A stretch of DNA of 64,000 nucleotides from Lycocorax pyrrhopterus obiensis (GCA_014706295.1 JACSVZ010000025.1:1550001-1614000); one strand, 5' to 3'; positions 1 to 30,640 are shown, counted from the first letter of the stretch. Program-made: numbers and translations. Notes: generated from the letters alone by a model not told the origin.

Positions 1-260
1 GTCAGCTCCTGGGGTCAGAGTGGGGGCACATCCCAGCAACTCCTTTTACAGGGGGGTGATCCCCTTGGTGCTGTTTTGAGGGGGTACTTAAGCACCCACC
101 ACCCCTGTGTCGTGGGGGAGCCCCTCAGCACTTTTATTTTGGGGGGGTGTCATCCTGGCACCCCTCTGTCTATGAGTGGGTGACATGAACACCTGGGTGC
201 TGTCTTGGGGGGATCACAGAATGGGACACACGTCCCAGCACCCACCACCCTCCAGCTTCT
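1..260. repeat. Diverged G-rich tandem repeat in FOXRED1 intron
   Basis: The stretch consists of imperfect copies, very roughly 55-60 bp each, that alternate a G-run (5 to 8 G), a GGTGCTGT or GTGTCATC-like core and a CCCAGCACCC or TGGCACCCC-like segment. It lies upstream of a FOXRED1 splice acceptor, so it is intronic if the gene extends to the left of the window. No coding signal was seen. The unit length is estimated by eye. Confidence 0.5.
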
Positions 261-309
261 GCGGGGGATGGTGAGCTTCCTCAGTCTATTGTTTGGAAGT
301 GGGGTCTTG

Positions 310-570
310 CATTCTGAAGCTCCCATTATTCCTCAAGTGCCCCCAGCCCCAGTGTCCCCATTACGTCCCCATACTCCCAATCCCAGTGTCCACATTATCT
401 CCTCAGTGTCACCTGTTTCCCCTTAGTGCCCCCAGCCCCAGTATCCACAGTATTCCCCCAGTATTCTCAGTACCCCCATTATTTCCCCAGTGCCTCCATT
501 ACCTTGCCAGTGCCTCCAGCCCTGTTATCCCCATTACCCCTCACAGTATTTCAATTATCCCCACAGTCCC
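310..570. repeat. C-rich minisatellite in FOXRED1 intron (CCCAGTRTCCCCATTAT type)
   Basis: Degenerate repeats of CCCCAGTGTCCCCATTAT-like and CCCAGCCCCAGT-like words. The same vocabulary appears in the much larger array downstream of FOXRED1 at 1810-3165, so the two arrays flank the last two exons of the gene. The several short overlapping reading frames here follow from the repeat and are not genes. Confidence 0.7.
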
Positions 571-712
571 AGCCCCTCCAGTGTGTCTAGGAGTGACGTG
601 ACCCCTCCGTGTTATTTTTTGGGGGGGACAAACATCTCCCCATCCCAGCCCCACCGCACCATATTGGGGGGCAGGGGGAGCACCCCTCATGCTCTTTTTG
701 GGGGTTCCCCAG

Positions 713-1277
713 GTATGTGTTCTCCTGGCACTGCCCCAATGGCCCTGGCCTCTCCTGCCCCTTCCTCGTCGACACCTCCGGTGCTTATTTCCGTCGGGAC
801 GGCTTCGCCGGGAACTACCTGGGCGGGATGAGCCCCCCCGAGGTGAGCCTGCGGGGTCCCCTAAGGTCATTCACCCCCCTATGCTTTATCAGACTCCCCG
901 AGTTTATCCTTTTCCAGGAGGAAGAGCCCGATCCCAGCGATCTCTCGGTGGATCACGATTATTTCCAGGAGCAGATCTGGCCCCGGCTGGCTCGGCGGGT
1001 CCCAGCTTTCGAATCCCTGCGGGTCCGGGGGTCTTGGGCGGGATACTACGACTACAACACCTTTGACCAGAACGCAGTGCTGGGCCCGCACCCCCGGCTG
1101 GAAAACCTGTTCCTAGCCGCGGGGTTTAGTGGCCACGGGCTCCAACACTCGCCGGCCGCCGGCAGGGCCGTGGCCGAGCTGGTGATCAAGGGCCGCTACG
1201 AGACCCTGGATCTGCGGAGGCTGGGGTGGGACAGGCTGGTGGATGGGGAGCCGCTGGAGGAGGACGGCGTGGTTTGA
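713..1277 (+). CDS. FOXRED1: FOXRED1, last two coding exons (5' part outside window)
   Basis: This is the C-terminal end of FAD-dependent oxidoreductase domain-containing protein 1, a mitochondrial flavoprotein of the D-amino-acid-oxidase fold family needed for respiratory complex I assembly. Exons are 713-842 and 918-1277, with acceptor AG at 711-712, donor GT at 843, acceptor AG at 916-917 and stop TGA at 1275-1277. The translation contains family segments such as DTSGAYFRRDGF, NYLGGMSPPE, EEPDPSDLSVDHDYF, WAGYYDYNTFDQNAVLGPHP and FSGHGLQHSPAAGRAVAELV. The last of these is the conserved FSGHG..Q.P..G motif that contacts the FAD in this fold. The first base of exon 713-842 completes an Arg codon begun in the missing upstream exon. 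The extreme C-terminus after the ETLDLRRL segment differs from mammals, which is normal for this poorly conserved tail. The assignment to FOXRED1 is firm; the N-terminal part is not in the window. Confidence 0.94.
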
Positions 1278-1350
1278 TGGAGGTGGGGAGGGGGGAAACT
1301 GAGGCACAGCCGTGGGCCCCCTCCCCAGGCCAGAGGTTGTGTCCTGTAGG

Positions 1351-1356
1351 AATAAA
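1351..1356 (+). terminator. FOXRED1 poly(A) signal AATAAA
   Basis: A canonical AATAAA lies 74 bases after the FOXRED1 stop codon, so the 3' UTR would be only about 100 bases. No other AATAAA lies between it and the stop. Confidence 0.75.
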
Positions 1357-1809
1357 ATGGATGGATGAGGAGTGTGCCGGGGAATTAATGGGGTCCACAC
1401 CTGCCATGGTCCCTCCACCAGTGCTACCAGTATCCCCCTCCCCCAGTACCCTCAGTTCTAATGTCCCCATTGAGACCCTCTGTGGATGCTAAAAAGCTGG
1501 AAGCAGAGAAATTCTCCAGTTTTTCTCAATATTCTGTGAGAGCATTGCTTTCACACGCAGACTAGATGAAAACAGCGAAGACGGTTTATGTAAACTAATT
1601 CTTTATCTGTGCACCTGGGTCTGTTGTGCAGAGTTGTTATGGTAAACATTGAAAAAAATATTTTGAAGTGAGTGTTGTGAGCTTTGGCCAATAGGCCAAG
1701 GGGTGGCTGGTCAAAGAGCTCGCTCACTCGCTCAATTCTGCCCAGACTTGGAATTTGGATCGTGTCGTTTCTCGCCGTTCTCGGTACAACAGCAACATCC
1801 CTCCACAAC
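1357..1809. other. Spacer between FOXRED1 and the minisatellite, no gene seen
   Basis: About 450 bases of mixed composition following the FOXRED1 poly(A) signal. Nothing recognisable is coded on either strand and no repeat family was identified. Confidence 0.5.
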
Positions 1810-2274
1810 TTCAGTGTCCTCACTATGCCCCATTCCCTCCCAGTATCCCCATTATGTTCCCATAGCCCCAGTCCCAGTGTCCCCAGTATCCCACAATGTT
1901 ACCTATTGCCTCCCCAATTCCCCCAGTCCCAGTGTCCTCACAGCTGCCCATTCCCCCAGTGCTCCCATTATCCCTCCAATGCCCTCCAGCCCCAGTCCCC
2001 CCATTACATTCCTATGCCCCAGACCCAGTGTCTGTGTTATTCCCACAGTGTCCCCACTAAGCCCCATTTCCCCCAGCACTTCCATTATGATCCAGTGGCC
2101 TCAATATTCCCCCAGTGCCTCCAGCCCCAGTATCCTCAGTATCCCCCCTCCTGTCCTGCAGTGTCCCCATCTCCAGTGCCCCCAGTATCCCCTCAGTGCT
2201 CCCATTATCCGCCCCCATGTCCCCAGTCGCAGTATGCCCATTACCTCATCCAGTGCTCCCATTATCTCCCCAGT
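1810..2274. repeat. Degenerate C-rich minisatellite, proximal part
   Basis: A C-rich strand built of CCCAGT, CCCCATTAT and CAGCCCCAGT words with no fixed period visible. It grades into the more regular 46-bp array that follows. The reading frames of several hundred codons that cross this block are low-complexity proteins rich in Pro, Ser, Gln and Tyr and are a consequence of the repeat. Confidence 0.75.
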
Positions 2275-2530
2275 GCCCCCTGCCCCAATACACCCCCAGG
2301 GATCCCATTATCCCCACAGTGCCCCCAGCCCCAATATATCCCCAGAGATCCCATTATCCCCGCAGTGCCCCCAGCCCCAGTATATCCCCAGAGATCCCAT
2401 TATCCCCGCAGTGCCCCCAGCCCCAATATATCCCCAGAGATCCCATTATCCCCGCAGTGCCCCCAGCCCCAGTATATCCCCAGAGATCCCATTATCCCCG
2501 CAGAGCCCCCAGCCCCAGCACGCCCGGTCT
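2275..2530. repeat. 46-bp tandem repeat, about five copies
   Basis: The word GTGCCCCCAGCCCC recurs with its GCCCCC core at 2321, 2367, 2413 and 2459, an exact spacing of 46 bp, with a diverged copy at 2505. Each copy carries a TATATCCCCAGAGATCCC segment followed by ATTATCCCCGCA. Copies are nearly identical, which points to recent expansion. Because 46 is not a multiple of three, the same peptide appears in successive frames, which argues against coding. Confidence 0.9.
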
Positions 2531-3165
2531 CCCCAGTATCCCCCCAGTATCCCCCCGGTATCCCCAGTATCCCCACAGTTTTCTCGGTATCCCCCCAGTG
2601 TCCCCAGTATCCCCGCAGTGTTCCCGGTATCCCCCCGGTATCCCCCCAGTGTTCCCAGTGTTCCCGGTATACCCGCAGTGTTCCCGGTATCCCCCCAGTG
2701 TTCCCAGTATCCCCGGTATCCCCAGTATCCCCCCAGTGTCCCCCCGGTGTTCCCGGTATCCCCCCAGTGTTCCCAGTATCCCCAGTATCCCTCCAGTGTT
2801 CCCAGTATCCCCCCAGTATCCCCCCGGTATCCCCCCGGCATCCCCAGTATCCCCCCGGTATCCCGCAGTGTCCCCGGTATCCCCCAGTATTCCCGGTATC
2901 CCGCAGTATTCCCGGTATCCCCCGGTATCCCCGGTATCCCGCAGTGTCCTCGGTATCCCGCAGTATTCCCGGTATCCCCCCGGTATCCCCGGTATCCCCC
3001 AGTATTCCCGGTATCCCGCAGTATTCCCGGTATCCCGCAGTGTTCCCGGTATCCTGCAGTATTCCCGGTATCCCCCCGGTATCCCCGGTATCCCCCAGTA
3101 TTCCCGGTATCCCGCAGTATTCCCGGTATCCTGCAGTATTCCCGGTATCCCCCGCTTATTCCCCG
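2531..3165. repeat. 9-10 bp minisatellite CCCC(A/G)GTAT with 19-bp higher-order unit
   Basis: Continuous tandem copies of CCCCAGTAT or CCCCGGTAT. Toward the right end a higher-order 19-bp unit (TCCCGGTATCCCGCAGTAT) becomes clear. The array stops abruptly at the start of the EI24 CpG island. Long reading frames exist on both strands through the array (PVSPQCSQYPPS-like on +, GGYREYCGIPG-like on -). They have no plausible start context or domain. Confidence 0.92.
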
Positions 3166-3500
3166 TTCCCAATTCCCTTCCCCGTGTATGTGGCGCCCTC
3201 TGGCGGCGGCCGGCAGCAGCGCGCACGCGCAGCAGCGGTTGGGGCGGGGACCGGGCGCTCTTGCCTTTAGCGCATGCGCAGTGGGCAGTGCCGGCGGTGG
3301 GCGGTGCCCCTAGAGTGGGCGTGGTCAGCGCGGTGGGCGGGGCGAGCGGCAGAGGGCGGGGCCGCAGCAGTGCGTGTGCGCGGCGGGCGCGGCGCATGCG
3401 CGGTGGGCGCGGCCGGGCCGTGTGAGCCGGGCCCGTCCCGCCGTGCGCCCCCGGCCCGGCCCCGGTGAGTGCGGGGGGACCGTGGGGCGGCACATGGGGA
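3166..3500 (+). promoter_or_regulatory. EI24 CpG-island promoter with two NRF1-type sites
   Basis: A GC- and CpG-rich block with GGGCGG boxes and two copies of the palindromic NRF1 motif GCGCATGCGC, at 3270-3279 and 3392-3401. There is no TATA box at a credible position. It directly precedes the putative non-coding first exon of EI24. CpG promoters with NRF1 and GC boxes are usual for housekeeping genes. The exact transcription start cannot be seen. Confidence 0.75.
3405..3464 (+). other. EI24: Putative EI24 non-coding exon 1 (start approximate)
   Basis: The sequence ends in CCCG followed by a consensus GTGAGT donor at 3465-3470. It contains no ATG linking in frame to the EI24 coding exon. 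It is inferred as 5' UTR from the donor and the CpG setting. The left end is a guess. Confidence 0.5.
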
Positions 3501-4349
3501 GACACTCGGGGGGCACCCCCGGGAACCGCGGGCCTCGGGGCAGCCGTGGCGGAACAAACCCCGAGGGGGTTCTGGGCACTGCGGGGGCGGCCCTGAGGGA
3601 ATTTGGGAACCGTCGCCCCTCAGACACACTGTGTGGGGAGACTGTGGGAACAGCCCTGAGGTAAAGTACGGGCCCCCCCGGGTTATGGGGGGTCACACTG
3701 ACCCCCGGCGGCCACGAGGGGGTTCCGCCCCTTGCCGTGTGCCCGAGGGTGACCCCCTCAGCTGTCAGGGGGTCCAGACCCCCAGGCCACCCCCTCAGCA
3801 GTGGGCGGTTCCTGTGCGTGCCTTCCCCTTCAGGGTATTCCGTGACTCGGGTTTTTAGGATGAAGCTGCCTGTGATTAACTCGGTTATAAATCTGGAGCC
3901 CAGTTCTGGTTTTGCAGCTTAGATCCCGGCAGGGTTTGACTCGGAATAACCAAAACAAACCCATTTTTTAAATGATTTGTAATTGTTTGTGTCCTGCGGC
4001 TGTAGCAGCACCACTGACCTGCCGGGGTTTGTGACTCCAGCCTGCTCCAGAGCTGCTGGGACTCTGCCCGGGAGGAATGAGAGGTTTGCATCCTGGTGGG
4101 AAAGCACGAGTTTTGTTAGCTGGTGGTTTATTTTTTTCCTTGATTCAGATGCTGGTTTTAGTTCTCCGGTGCTTTACAAGAGCTGTTCCTCTAACCTTGA
4201 ACTCGTTAACACTGTGATATGAACAGGGTGGGTCCGTTCCCAGTGAGGGCCGGGAATCCTGTTGGAAATCACCGGGGTGTGATTTGTAATTCCCCGTTCA
4301 GCCTGCTGTCGCCAGTTCTGCCATGGCCCTGTGTGTTCTCTCTCCGCAG
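3465..4349 (+). other. EI24 intron 1, no other feature seen
   Basis: About 880 bases between the putative non-coding exon and the acceptor at 4348-4349 (TCTCTCCGCAG). No repeat family, RNA gene or coding segment was recognised. Confidence 0.5.
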
Positions 4350-4455
4350 GCTCCATCCGTTTCCCATCTCTCCAGGATGAGAGAGGCTTGGGTCCGGCTC
4401 TCCCCCTCTCCCTGTAGTTGATAGTTTGGGAAGCAGAGGTGATGCTGGAGTCGAG

Positions 4456-10587
<6,132 letters not shown>

Positions 10588-11116
10588 GCTGCCCCCAGAC
10601 CCCGGGGAGGGGGGACACCCACGGGCTTCTCTGCGCCCCCGATCTCCAGTGACGGGCAGGACCCAGCCTGACGAGGTGTCACTGTCAGTTCTGCGTCTCC
10701 CCCTGGAAATTTTTTTTGGGGGAAAAAAAAAATCTGGGTTTTTAACACCTTTGTGAGTTTCCAGGAGCCGGGTTGTGCCCTGCGCTTGTTTTATAGTGGA
10801 CTCTTTTGTACGCCTTTCCCGTGCCATCTCCCTGCCTCGGGCCAGTGGGTCGGAACCCCCTCACCCCGTTTTGCCGTTGTGTGTCCTCCGTGTCCCCCGT
10901 GTCCCCCTCCCCGCTCCCTCCATCTCCCCTAACTCAGGTCGCGGGAGGGGGGCGGGTGTTGCTGGGAGTCCTGCTGCCGTCGAGCACAGTGTCCCCCTCC
11001 CCGTGCATGTACCGTTTCTGTCGGGTCGGGGAAGGAACCGGTGACGTTCAAAAAAAACCCTTTGGATATTTCGGGGCCGGTTTATCAACTTTTCTCTAGT
11101 ATTTTCACACTGAAAC
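10588..11116 (+). other. EI24: EI24 3' UTR
   Basis: About 530 bases between the stop codon at 10585-10587 and the poly(A) signal. It includes a T8-G5-A9 stretch at about 10711-10732. No further coding was seen. Confidence 0.7.
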
Positions 11117-11122
11117 ATTAAA
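11117..11122 (+). terminator. EI24 poly(A) signal ATTAAA
   Basis: The common variant signal ATTAAA lies about 530 bases after the EI24 stop. It is roughly 450 bases upstream of the putative STT3A exon 1, so the two genes are almost abutting. Confidence 0.65.
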
Positions 11123-11219
11123 CGGAGAAACCACGATTCTCAGCCGTTCTGCGCCTGCCGCTGTCGTTAATCCGGGCGGGGGTTCCCGGGGACGGGCTCC
11201 CCCCCACCCCGCGCTGCCC

Positions 11220-11570
11220 GCCCCCCCCCGCGCTCCCCGCGCTCCCCGCAGTGGTTCCGCCGCCCACGTGGCCAGGCCGGTCCGCTTCCGCCTCCGCCCA
11301 CGTGACCCACGCGGCCCCGCCCCGCCCCTTGGGCGCCGCGAACCCGGACGGACACGTCACGGCTCGTTCCCCGCCGGCCCCGCCCACCTCCCGCTCCGCC
11401 AATCGGGAGGCGCCGTGCGCCGCAGGCACCGCCCCGCGCCCCATTAAGTGTTCTGCGCTTCTGCCAATGAGCGCGGGCGCACCTGGAGTGGCGTGCGGGA
11501 GAACCAATGGGAAGCGGGCGGGGGCGGGGCGCGGGCTGGCGGCGGCCGCGGCAGGGCGGCTGCGCGGGGC
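11220..11570 (+). promoter_or_regulatory. STT3A CpG-island promoter: ACGT-core elements and three CCAAT boxes
   Basis: A CpG island without TATA box. It holds three ACGT-core elements, CACGTG at 11265-11270 and 11299-11304 and CACGTCAC at 11353-11360. CCAAT boxes lie at 11399-11403, 11464-11468 and 11504-11508, and several GC boxes are present. On the reverse strand 11353-11360 reads GTGACGTG, which resembles the XBP1/ATF6 unfolded-protein response element. That would fit an ER glycosylation gene but is inference only. Confidence 0.72.
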
Positions 11571-11595
11571 GGATGGACGGGGCGGCGGGGCCGCG
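11571..11595 (+). other. STT3A: 3' part of putative STT3A exon 1 (5' UTR)
   Basis: CpG-rich sequence ending at CCGCG followed by the donor GTGAGG at 11596. It contains an ATG at 11573 that is not the main start. Spliced to exon 2 (from 12894) this ATG would open an 18-codon uORF. The real 5' end lies somewhere upstream and cannot be seen. Confidence 0.55.
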
Positions 11596-19587
<7,992 letters not shown>

Positions 19588-19846
19588 AGGAGCCGGCGCC
19601 GGCCGCGCCAGACACCGCACTGACCCAGCCTTGGCCTGTGCAGCAGAGATTTGGGGGTTTGGTGGGGTTTCGAGGGGTGCTGTTTCGGGGTTGTTTTATA
19701 CTGTTTGTAAGCGCAGGCAGCGGTGGGAGGACCCTGCCCCCCCCCCATCCTGCCGGGAGTGATTTTTATATACACACGGAGCTGCCGCCAAATCAGGAAT
19801 TGCGGCTCTCACCGGGGCTGATTGACCAGGAATTGTGAAGAATACA

Positions 19847-19852
19847 AATAAA
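19847..19852 (+). terminator. STT3A poly(A) signal AATAAA (cluster)
   Basis: Overlapping AATAAATAAAAATAAA lies about 260 bases after the STT3A stop, giving at least two usable AATAAA hexamers. The CHEK1 start codon lies only about 290 bases further on. Confidence 0.8.
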
Positions 19853-19915
19853 TAAAAATAAATTTGGTGGGGTTTTTTCCCCGAATTCTGTCGGAGGGAC
19901 TTTGGGGCCGTTTAG

Positions 19916-26626
<6,711 letters not shown>

Positions 26627-26762
26627 GCCCCCGCACCCCTCCTCCACCTCTTCCTTCTCCTCCTCCTCTTTCTCCTCCTCCTCTTCCTCCTGGCTGGGCT
26701 CTGGCAGCAGCACCCAAGCGCTGTGAAGGTGCCCGGCCGCCTGTTTTAGGTTTTGAAGGTTC
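26627..26762 (+). other. CHEK1: CHEK1 3' UTR with pyrimidine-rich tract
   Basis: A short 3' UTR. Positions 26638-26692 are a near-continuous CTCCTCCT/TTCCT tract on the sense strand. Confidence 0.75.
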
Positions 26763-26768
26763 AATAAA
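26763..26768 (+). terminator. CHEK1 poly(A) signal AATAAA
   Basis: A canonical AATAAA (TTCAATAAAGC) lies about 137 bases after the CHEK1 stop, giving a very short 3' UTR. Confidence 0.85.
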
Positions 26769-27170
26769 GCCCTGGGGGACACAGAGCGAGGCTGGGTGCT
26801 GCAAAGGGGGGGTTGCAAGGGGGTGTTCACTCTGAAACCTACTGAAGGCTTCGCTCAGCCAGCGTGAATCCCACAGCCCTCGCATGCAGATCCTCCTCTC
26901 TTCAGCCCTAAATCAGCCCCAAGGTTTAGGAGCTGACCCCCCCACCCCCCATTCCTGCCCTGTCTCAGGGCAGTGGCTGCCCTCATTTTCCAACCTCTTT
27001 AATTGCTTTTCGGAAGGACTAACGAGCCCGAGAGCTGCCAGGGGTTGTTAGCGCTGGAGCGAGAGAGGAGAGCCAGGGATTAACCCCATCCCCCCAAAAA
27101 AAGAGCATCCCCCCCAAAAAAAACCCACCCCAGGGTGCAAACCCTGAGATATCTCCACAATTTCTGCCTA
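26769..27170. other. Intergenic, nothing recognised
   Basis: About 400 bases of sequence after the CHEK1 poly(A) signal with short C- and A-runs. No gene or repeat family was identified. Confidence 0.5.
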
Positions 27171-27177
27171 AAGCTGC

Positions 27178-27535
27178 ATCAGTGTTTAATTATTGGGCGA
27201 AAAAAATGCACTTCTTACTTAGTTTACCCCTTCTTAAAATTTTTTTTTTTTTTTTTTTAATATCCCTTTCCCCGGCTTTTTTGTTTCCCTGGTGGGAACC
27301 CCCCTCGGGTGAAGCAATTAGCGGCGATTTTTTAATTGCATATTTATATTGCAGCTGGGGAGCGAGACCCCGGCAGCGGGCAAGGGGAAAGCAGGAAGAC
27401 GCCGCGCTCCGACCTTGTTTGCTTTTCAGCCGGGATTAAGCGCTTTTAATTGTCCCAGAGATCACAGATTGCGGCCAGGGGGGATAATTAGGCTGAATAC
27501 AGGGTTTTCTGGTTCATTCCCCCCAGGAATTTATA
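27178..27535. promoter_or_regulatory. Candidate enhancer: homeodomain-motif-rich AT island
   Basis: A short AT-rich island set in GC-rich repeats. It carries several homeodomain-type cores: TTTAATTATTGGGC (about 27183), GCAATTAGC (about 27315), TTTTTAATTGCATATTTA (about 27330), CTTTTAATTG (about 27442) and GATAATTAGG (about 27483). It does not resemble any of the surrounding tandem repeats. The enhancer call is inference from motif clustering and position between CHEK1 and CDON. A T20-type run at about 27240-27260 is low complexity. Confidence 0.35.
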
Positions 27536-27894
27536 TTTCTAAGGGCATAAAAAAGAAAATCTTTGGGAATGCCTCGGGAATGGAGGGGCATGAGGCTGGA
27601 CACAACTCGTTGCACGAGTGGGTCTCGCTGTCAAGACAAAGGCATTTTTCACCTGTTCTCTGCTGTAAAAGGGATATTTTGGGGGGTCACAGGCACATCC
27701 CCTCCTCCCCAGGATGCTTCGGGGGAGTTGGGCACTGCTCGTGCTCCGCCGCGGTCTCGCGCGTTGCTCCATTCCCATGGGAATTATTTTCAACCCTAAT
27801 TTTTAGGGTTCTTTTGGTTTTTTGAACTCCGTAGAGAGGGGATTATTTTCCGCTTTCGGGGTCTGTGGGGGAAGCCCGAGGGGGATAAAAGGTT

Positions 27895-28085
27895 TGTGTT
27901 CCGATGTGGAGCCGGGTGGGGGGGGGCTGCGCTGAGCGGGGCCCTGAAAGCGCCCTTTGTGCGGCCCCGCCGGGGACCCGGCGCGCTCGGAGGCACCGGA
28001 GCGTGGCAAATCCTAAAACCAACAGCACGGCCGGGGCGGGCGGCCGGGGGCTTCTGCCCCCGCCTCATCCCAAATTCATGGCGCT
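27895..28085. other. Orphan CpG-rich island, no gene recognised
   Basis: About 190 bases with dense CpG (GCGGCCCCGCCGGGGACCCG and similar) that is not next to any recognised exon. The reading frames across it are short and show no known domain. It could be an unannotated promoter or simply GC-rich spacer. Confidence 0.45.
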
Positions 28086-28149
28086 CTAGCGGGCACAGGG
28101 GGTTCTGTCGGCCCTCGGCCTCCTCGCAGCATCCTGGGAGAGGAATTTG

Positions 28150-30060
28150 AGATGTGGTGCTGGATGCAGGATGGAGGATTCAGGGTGCGGGGATGGGATG
28201 TAGGATTTAGGACACAGATGGAGGATGGAGGATCTAGGATCTAGGTGGGGATGGAGGGTTTAGGATGTAGATGTTGGTTGTGGGACAGAGAATTTGGGAT
28301 GCAAACGTGGGACATAGGATTTGGGGTGTAGACACAGGGTGGAGGGTTTAGGATGTAGATGCAGGATGTGAAACAGGGAACTTAGGATGCAGATATGGGA
28401 CTTGGGATTTAGGCTGTGGATGCAGGATTTAGGATGTAGATTGAGGACTCAGGATAGAGTATTTAGGACGTAGATGTGGGATGCAGCAGAGGATTCGGGG
28501 TGCAGATGGGGTTGTAGGATTTAGGACACAAGTGCATGTTTCAGGATGCAGATATGGAACACAAGATTTAGGATGTAGATGTGGGACATAGGATTTGGGA
28601 CACAGATGCGGGATCTGGGACAGAGAACTTGGGAGGCAGATGTGGGACACAGGATGTAGGTGCAGGATGGAGCATTTAGGATGCAGATGGGGACATAGGA
28701 TTTAGGATGAAGATGCAAGACACAAGATGGAGGATCCAGGATGCAACTGTGGGATAGAAGATTTAGGATGTAGATGTGGGATAGAGGATTTAGGGAGGCA
28801 CATGGAGACTTAGGATTTCAGATGTAGATACAGGATGGAGGGTTTAGGATGCAGATATGGAACATTGGATTTAGGACATAGAAGAAGGATGGGGGATGGA
28901 GGATTTAGAATTTAGATGGGGACACAGGATTTAGTATGTCGGTGCAGGATGCAAGACAGAGAACTTGAGATGCAAATGTGGGACATAGGATTTGGGATGT
29001 AGATGTAGGATTTAGGATGCAGAACTTAGAATGGATGTGTGGGATGTAGGATTTAGGATGCAGAGCTCAGAATGGAGGTGTGGGATATAGGATTTAGGAT
29101 GGTGGATGGAGGTGGATACAGAATGCAGGATGGAGAACTTAGAATGCGGATGTGGGACATAGGACTGGGAATGTAAATGCAGGACAGAGGATTTAGGATG
29201 CAGGTGGGGGACGTAGGATGTTGATGCAGGACATGGAAAGGAGAAGCCAGGATGCAGATCTGGGATGAAGTATTTGGAACGTAAATGGGGACATGGGATT
29301 TAGGATATAAACACGAGATGAAGGATTTAGGATGCAGGTGTAGGACATAAGATTTAGGATGGGGGGATCGAGGATTTAGGATGTAGATGCGGAACACAGG
29401 ATGGAGGATTCAGGATGCAGATGTGAGACACAGGATTTGGGATGCAGACACAGGGTGCCAGATGTAAGGCACAGAAGAGGGACTGTGGAAGCATTTAGGA
29501 TGTGGGATGCAGGATTCAGGATGCAGACACAGGGTGCCAGATGTAAGGCACAGAAGAGGGACTGTGGAAGCATTTAGGATGTGGGATGCAGGATTCAGGA
29601 TGCAGACACAGGATTTAGGGAAAAAAAATAGGAATTTAGGAAGCAGGTAGAGAATTTAGGACATAGACACAGGCTCCCAGATGAAGGATGGAGGATTTAG
29701 GAGGCAGATGCAGGTTTCCAGACACAGAACATGTGACACGGATGCAGGACACGGGAGAGGGGCTGCAGATGGGATGCAGGACCCAGGACATGGGATGAAA
29801 GGGCAGATGCAGAATATGGGATGCAGATACAGAACATGGGGTACAGAAACAGAATTTGGGATGCAGAGGCGGGATATAGGACAGGTGATGGGGGAAATGG
29901 GGTGAGATACGGATGAAGGATGTGCAGGCCATGGGTTGCAGAAGAGAGATTTGGGGTGGAGAGGCGGGATGCAGGACACAGGAGATGGGATGTGGATGCA
30001 GGACACGGAATGCAGAAGTGAGATTTAGGGTGCAGATATGGGATGAAGGCGCAGGACAGG
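28150..30060. repeat. Purine-rich minisatellite GGATTTAGGATGYAGATG, about 1.9 kb
   Basis: Degenerate tandem copies of GGATTTAGGATGTAGATG followed by variants of TGGGACATA or GCAGGATGG, about 25-28 bp per unit. A 78-bp segment (CACAGGGTGCCAGATGTAAG and flanks) is duplicated at about 29450 and 29530. Minus-strand frames read HPKSYVPHLHPKSCI-like and are artefacts. The array is old, with many point differences. Confidence 0.88.
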
Positions 30061-30640
30061 GGATGCTTCAGCACCAGAGCACCACAGCGCAGCCCCAGCT
30101 CCGTGCGGGGATTTTGCAGCACCCCTGGAGATGGGGAGTGCGTGCAAGGAGCCGAGAAACGCAGACTTCCAAGGAAAAAATTATTGCTTTCCAATCCCAT
30201 ACAGACATTCTGCAGCTCGTCCCCCATCTGGGAGGCAGATCCCAGCCTTTTGGCCACATCTGCCCGCCAGATGTGCCGGGGAGGGGAACGGAGCCCCTGT
30301 GGATGGGAAACCTCCCCACTCCCCTCTGTGCAGGCCAGGGTGGGAATGCCCCTCTCCCATATCACACCTGCTCCGCAGAAATGCCTGGATGGGACCAGGG
30401 AGCAGCGGGAAGGAAGGACAGGATGGGACCAATCCAGCCTCACAAATGGCAAATTGCAATTTTCGTTGCAATTCAGTTCTTGTTCTCTGGCTGGGGGAGG
30501 TGGCAATGAGACCCAGCAGCTATAGGGGGCACAGCCCAGTACGGCCCAGTATGGCCCAGTAAGGACCCTGGGCTGAACTTACCCAGGGCCCTGGGTGGGG
30601 TGGGGATCCCTGGTGAGGCCAACTGGACTCTCAGGGGTTG
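30061..30640. other. Unique spacer between two related arrays, nothing recognised
   Basis: About 580 bases without clear tandem structure, separating two blocks of the same purine-rich repeat family. No gene, splice-bounded exon or transposon was recognised. Confidence 0.5.

Noticed and set aside
1684..3425. Three overlapping + strand reading frames of 436-536 codons and a 337-codon - strand frame
   Set aside because: They lie in the CCCCRGTAT minisatellite, give Pro/Ser/Gln/Tyr (or Gly/Tyr) low-complexity proteins in several frames at once and lack any domain. Open frames are expected in repeats of this composition.
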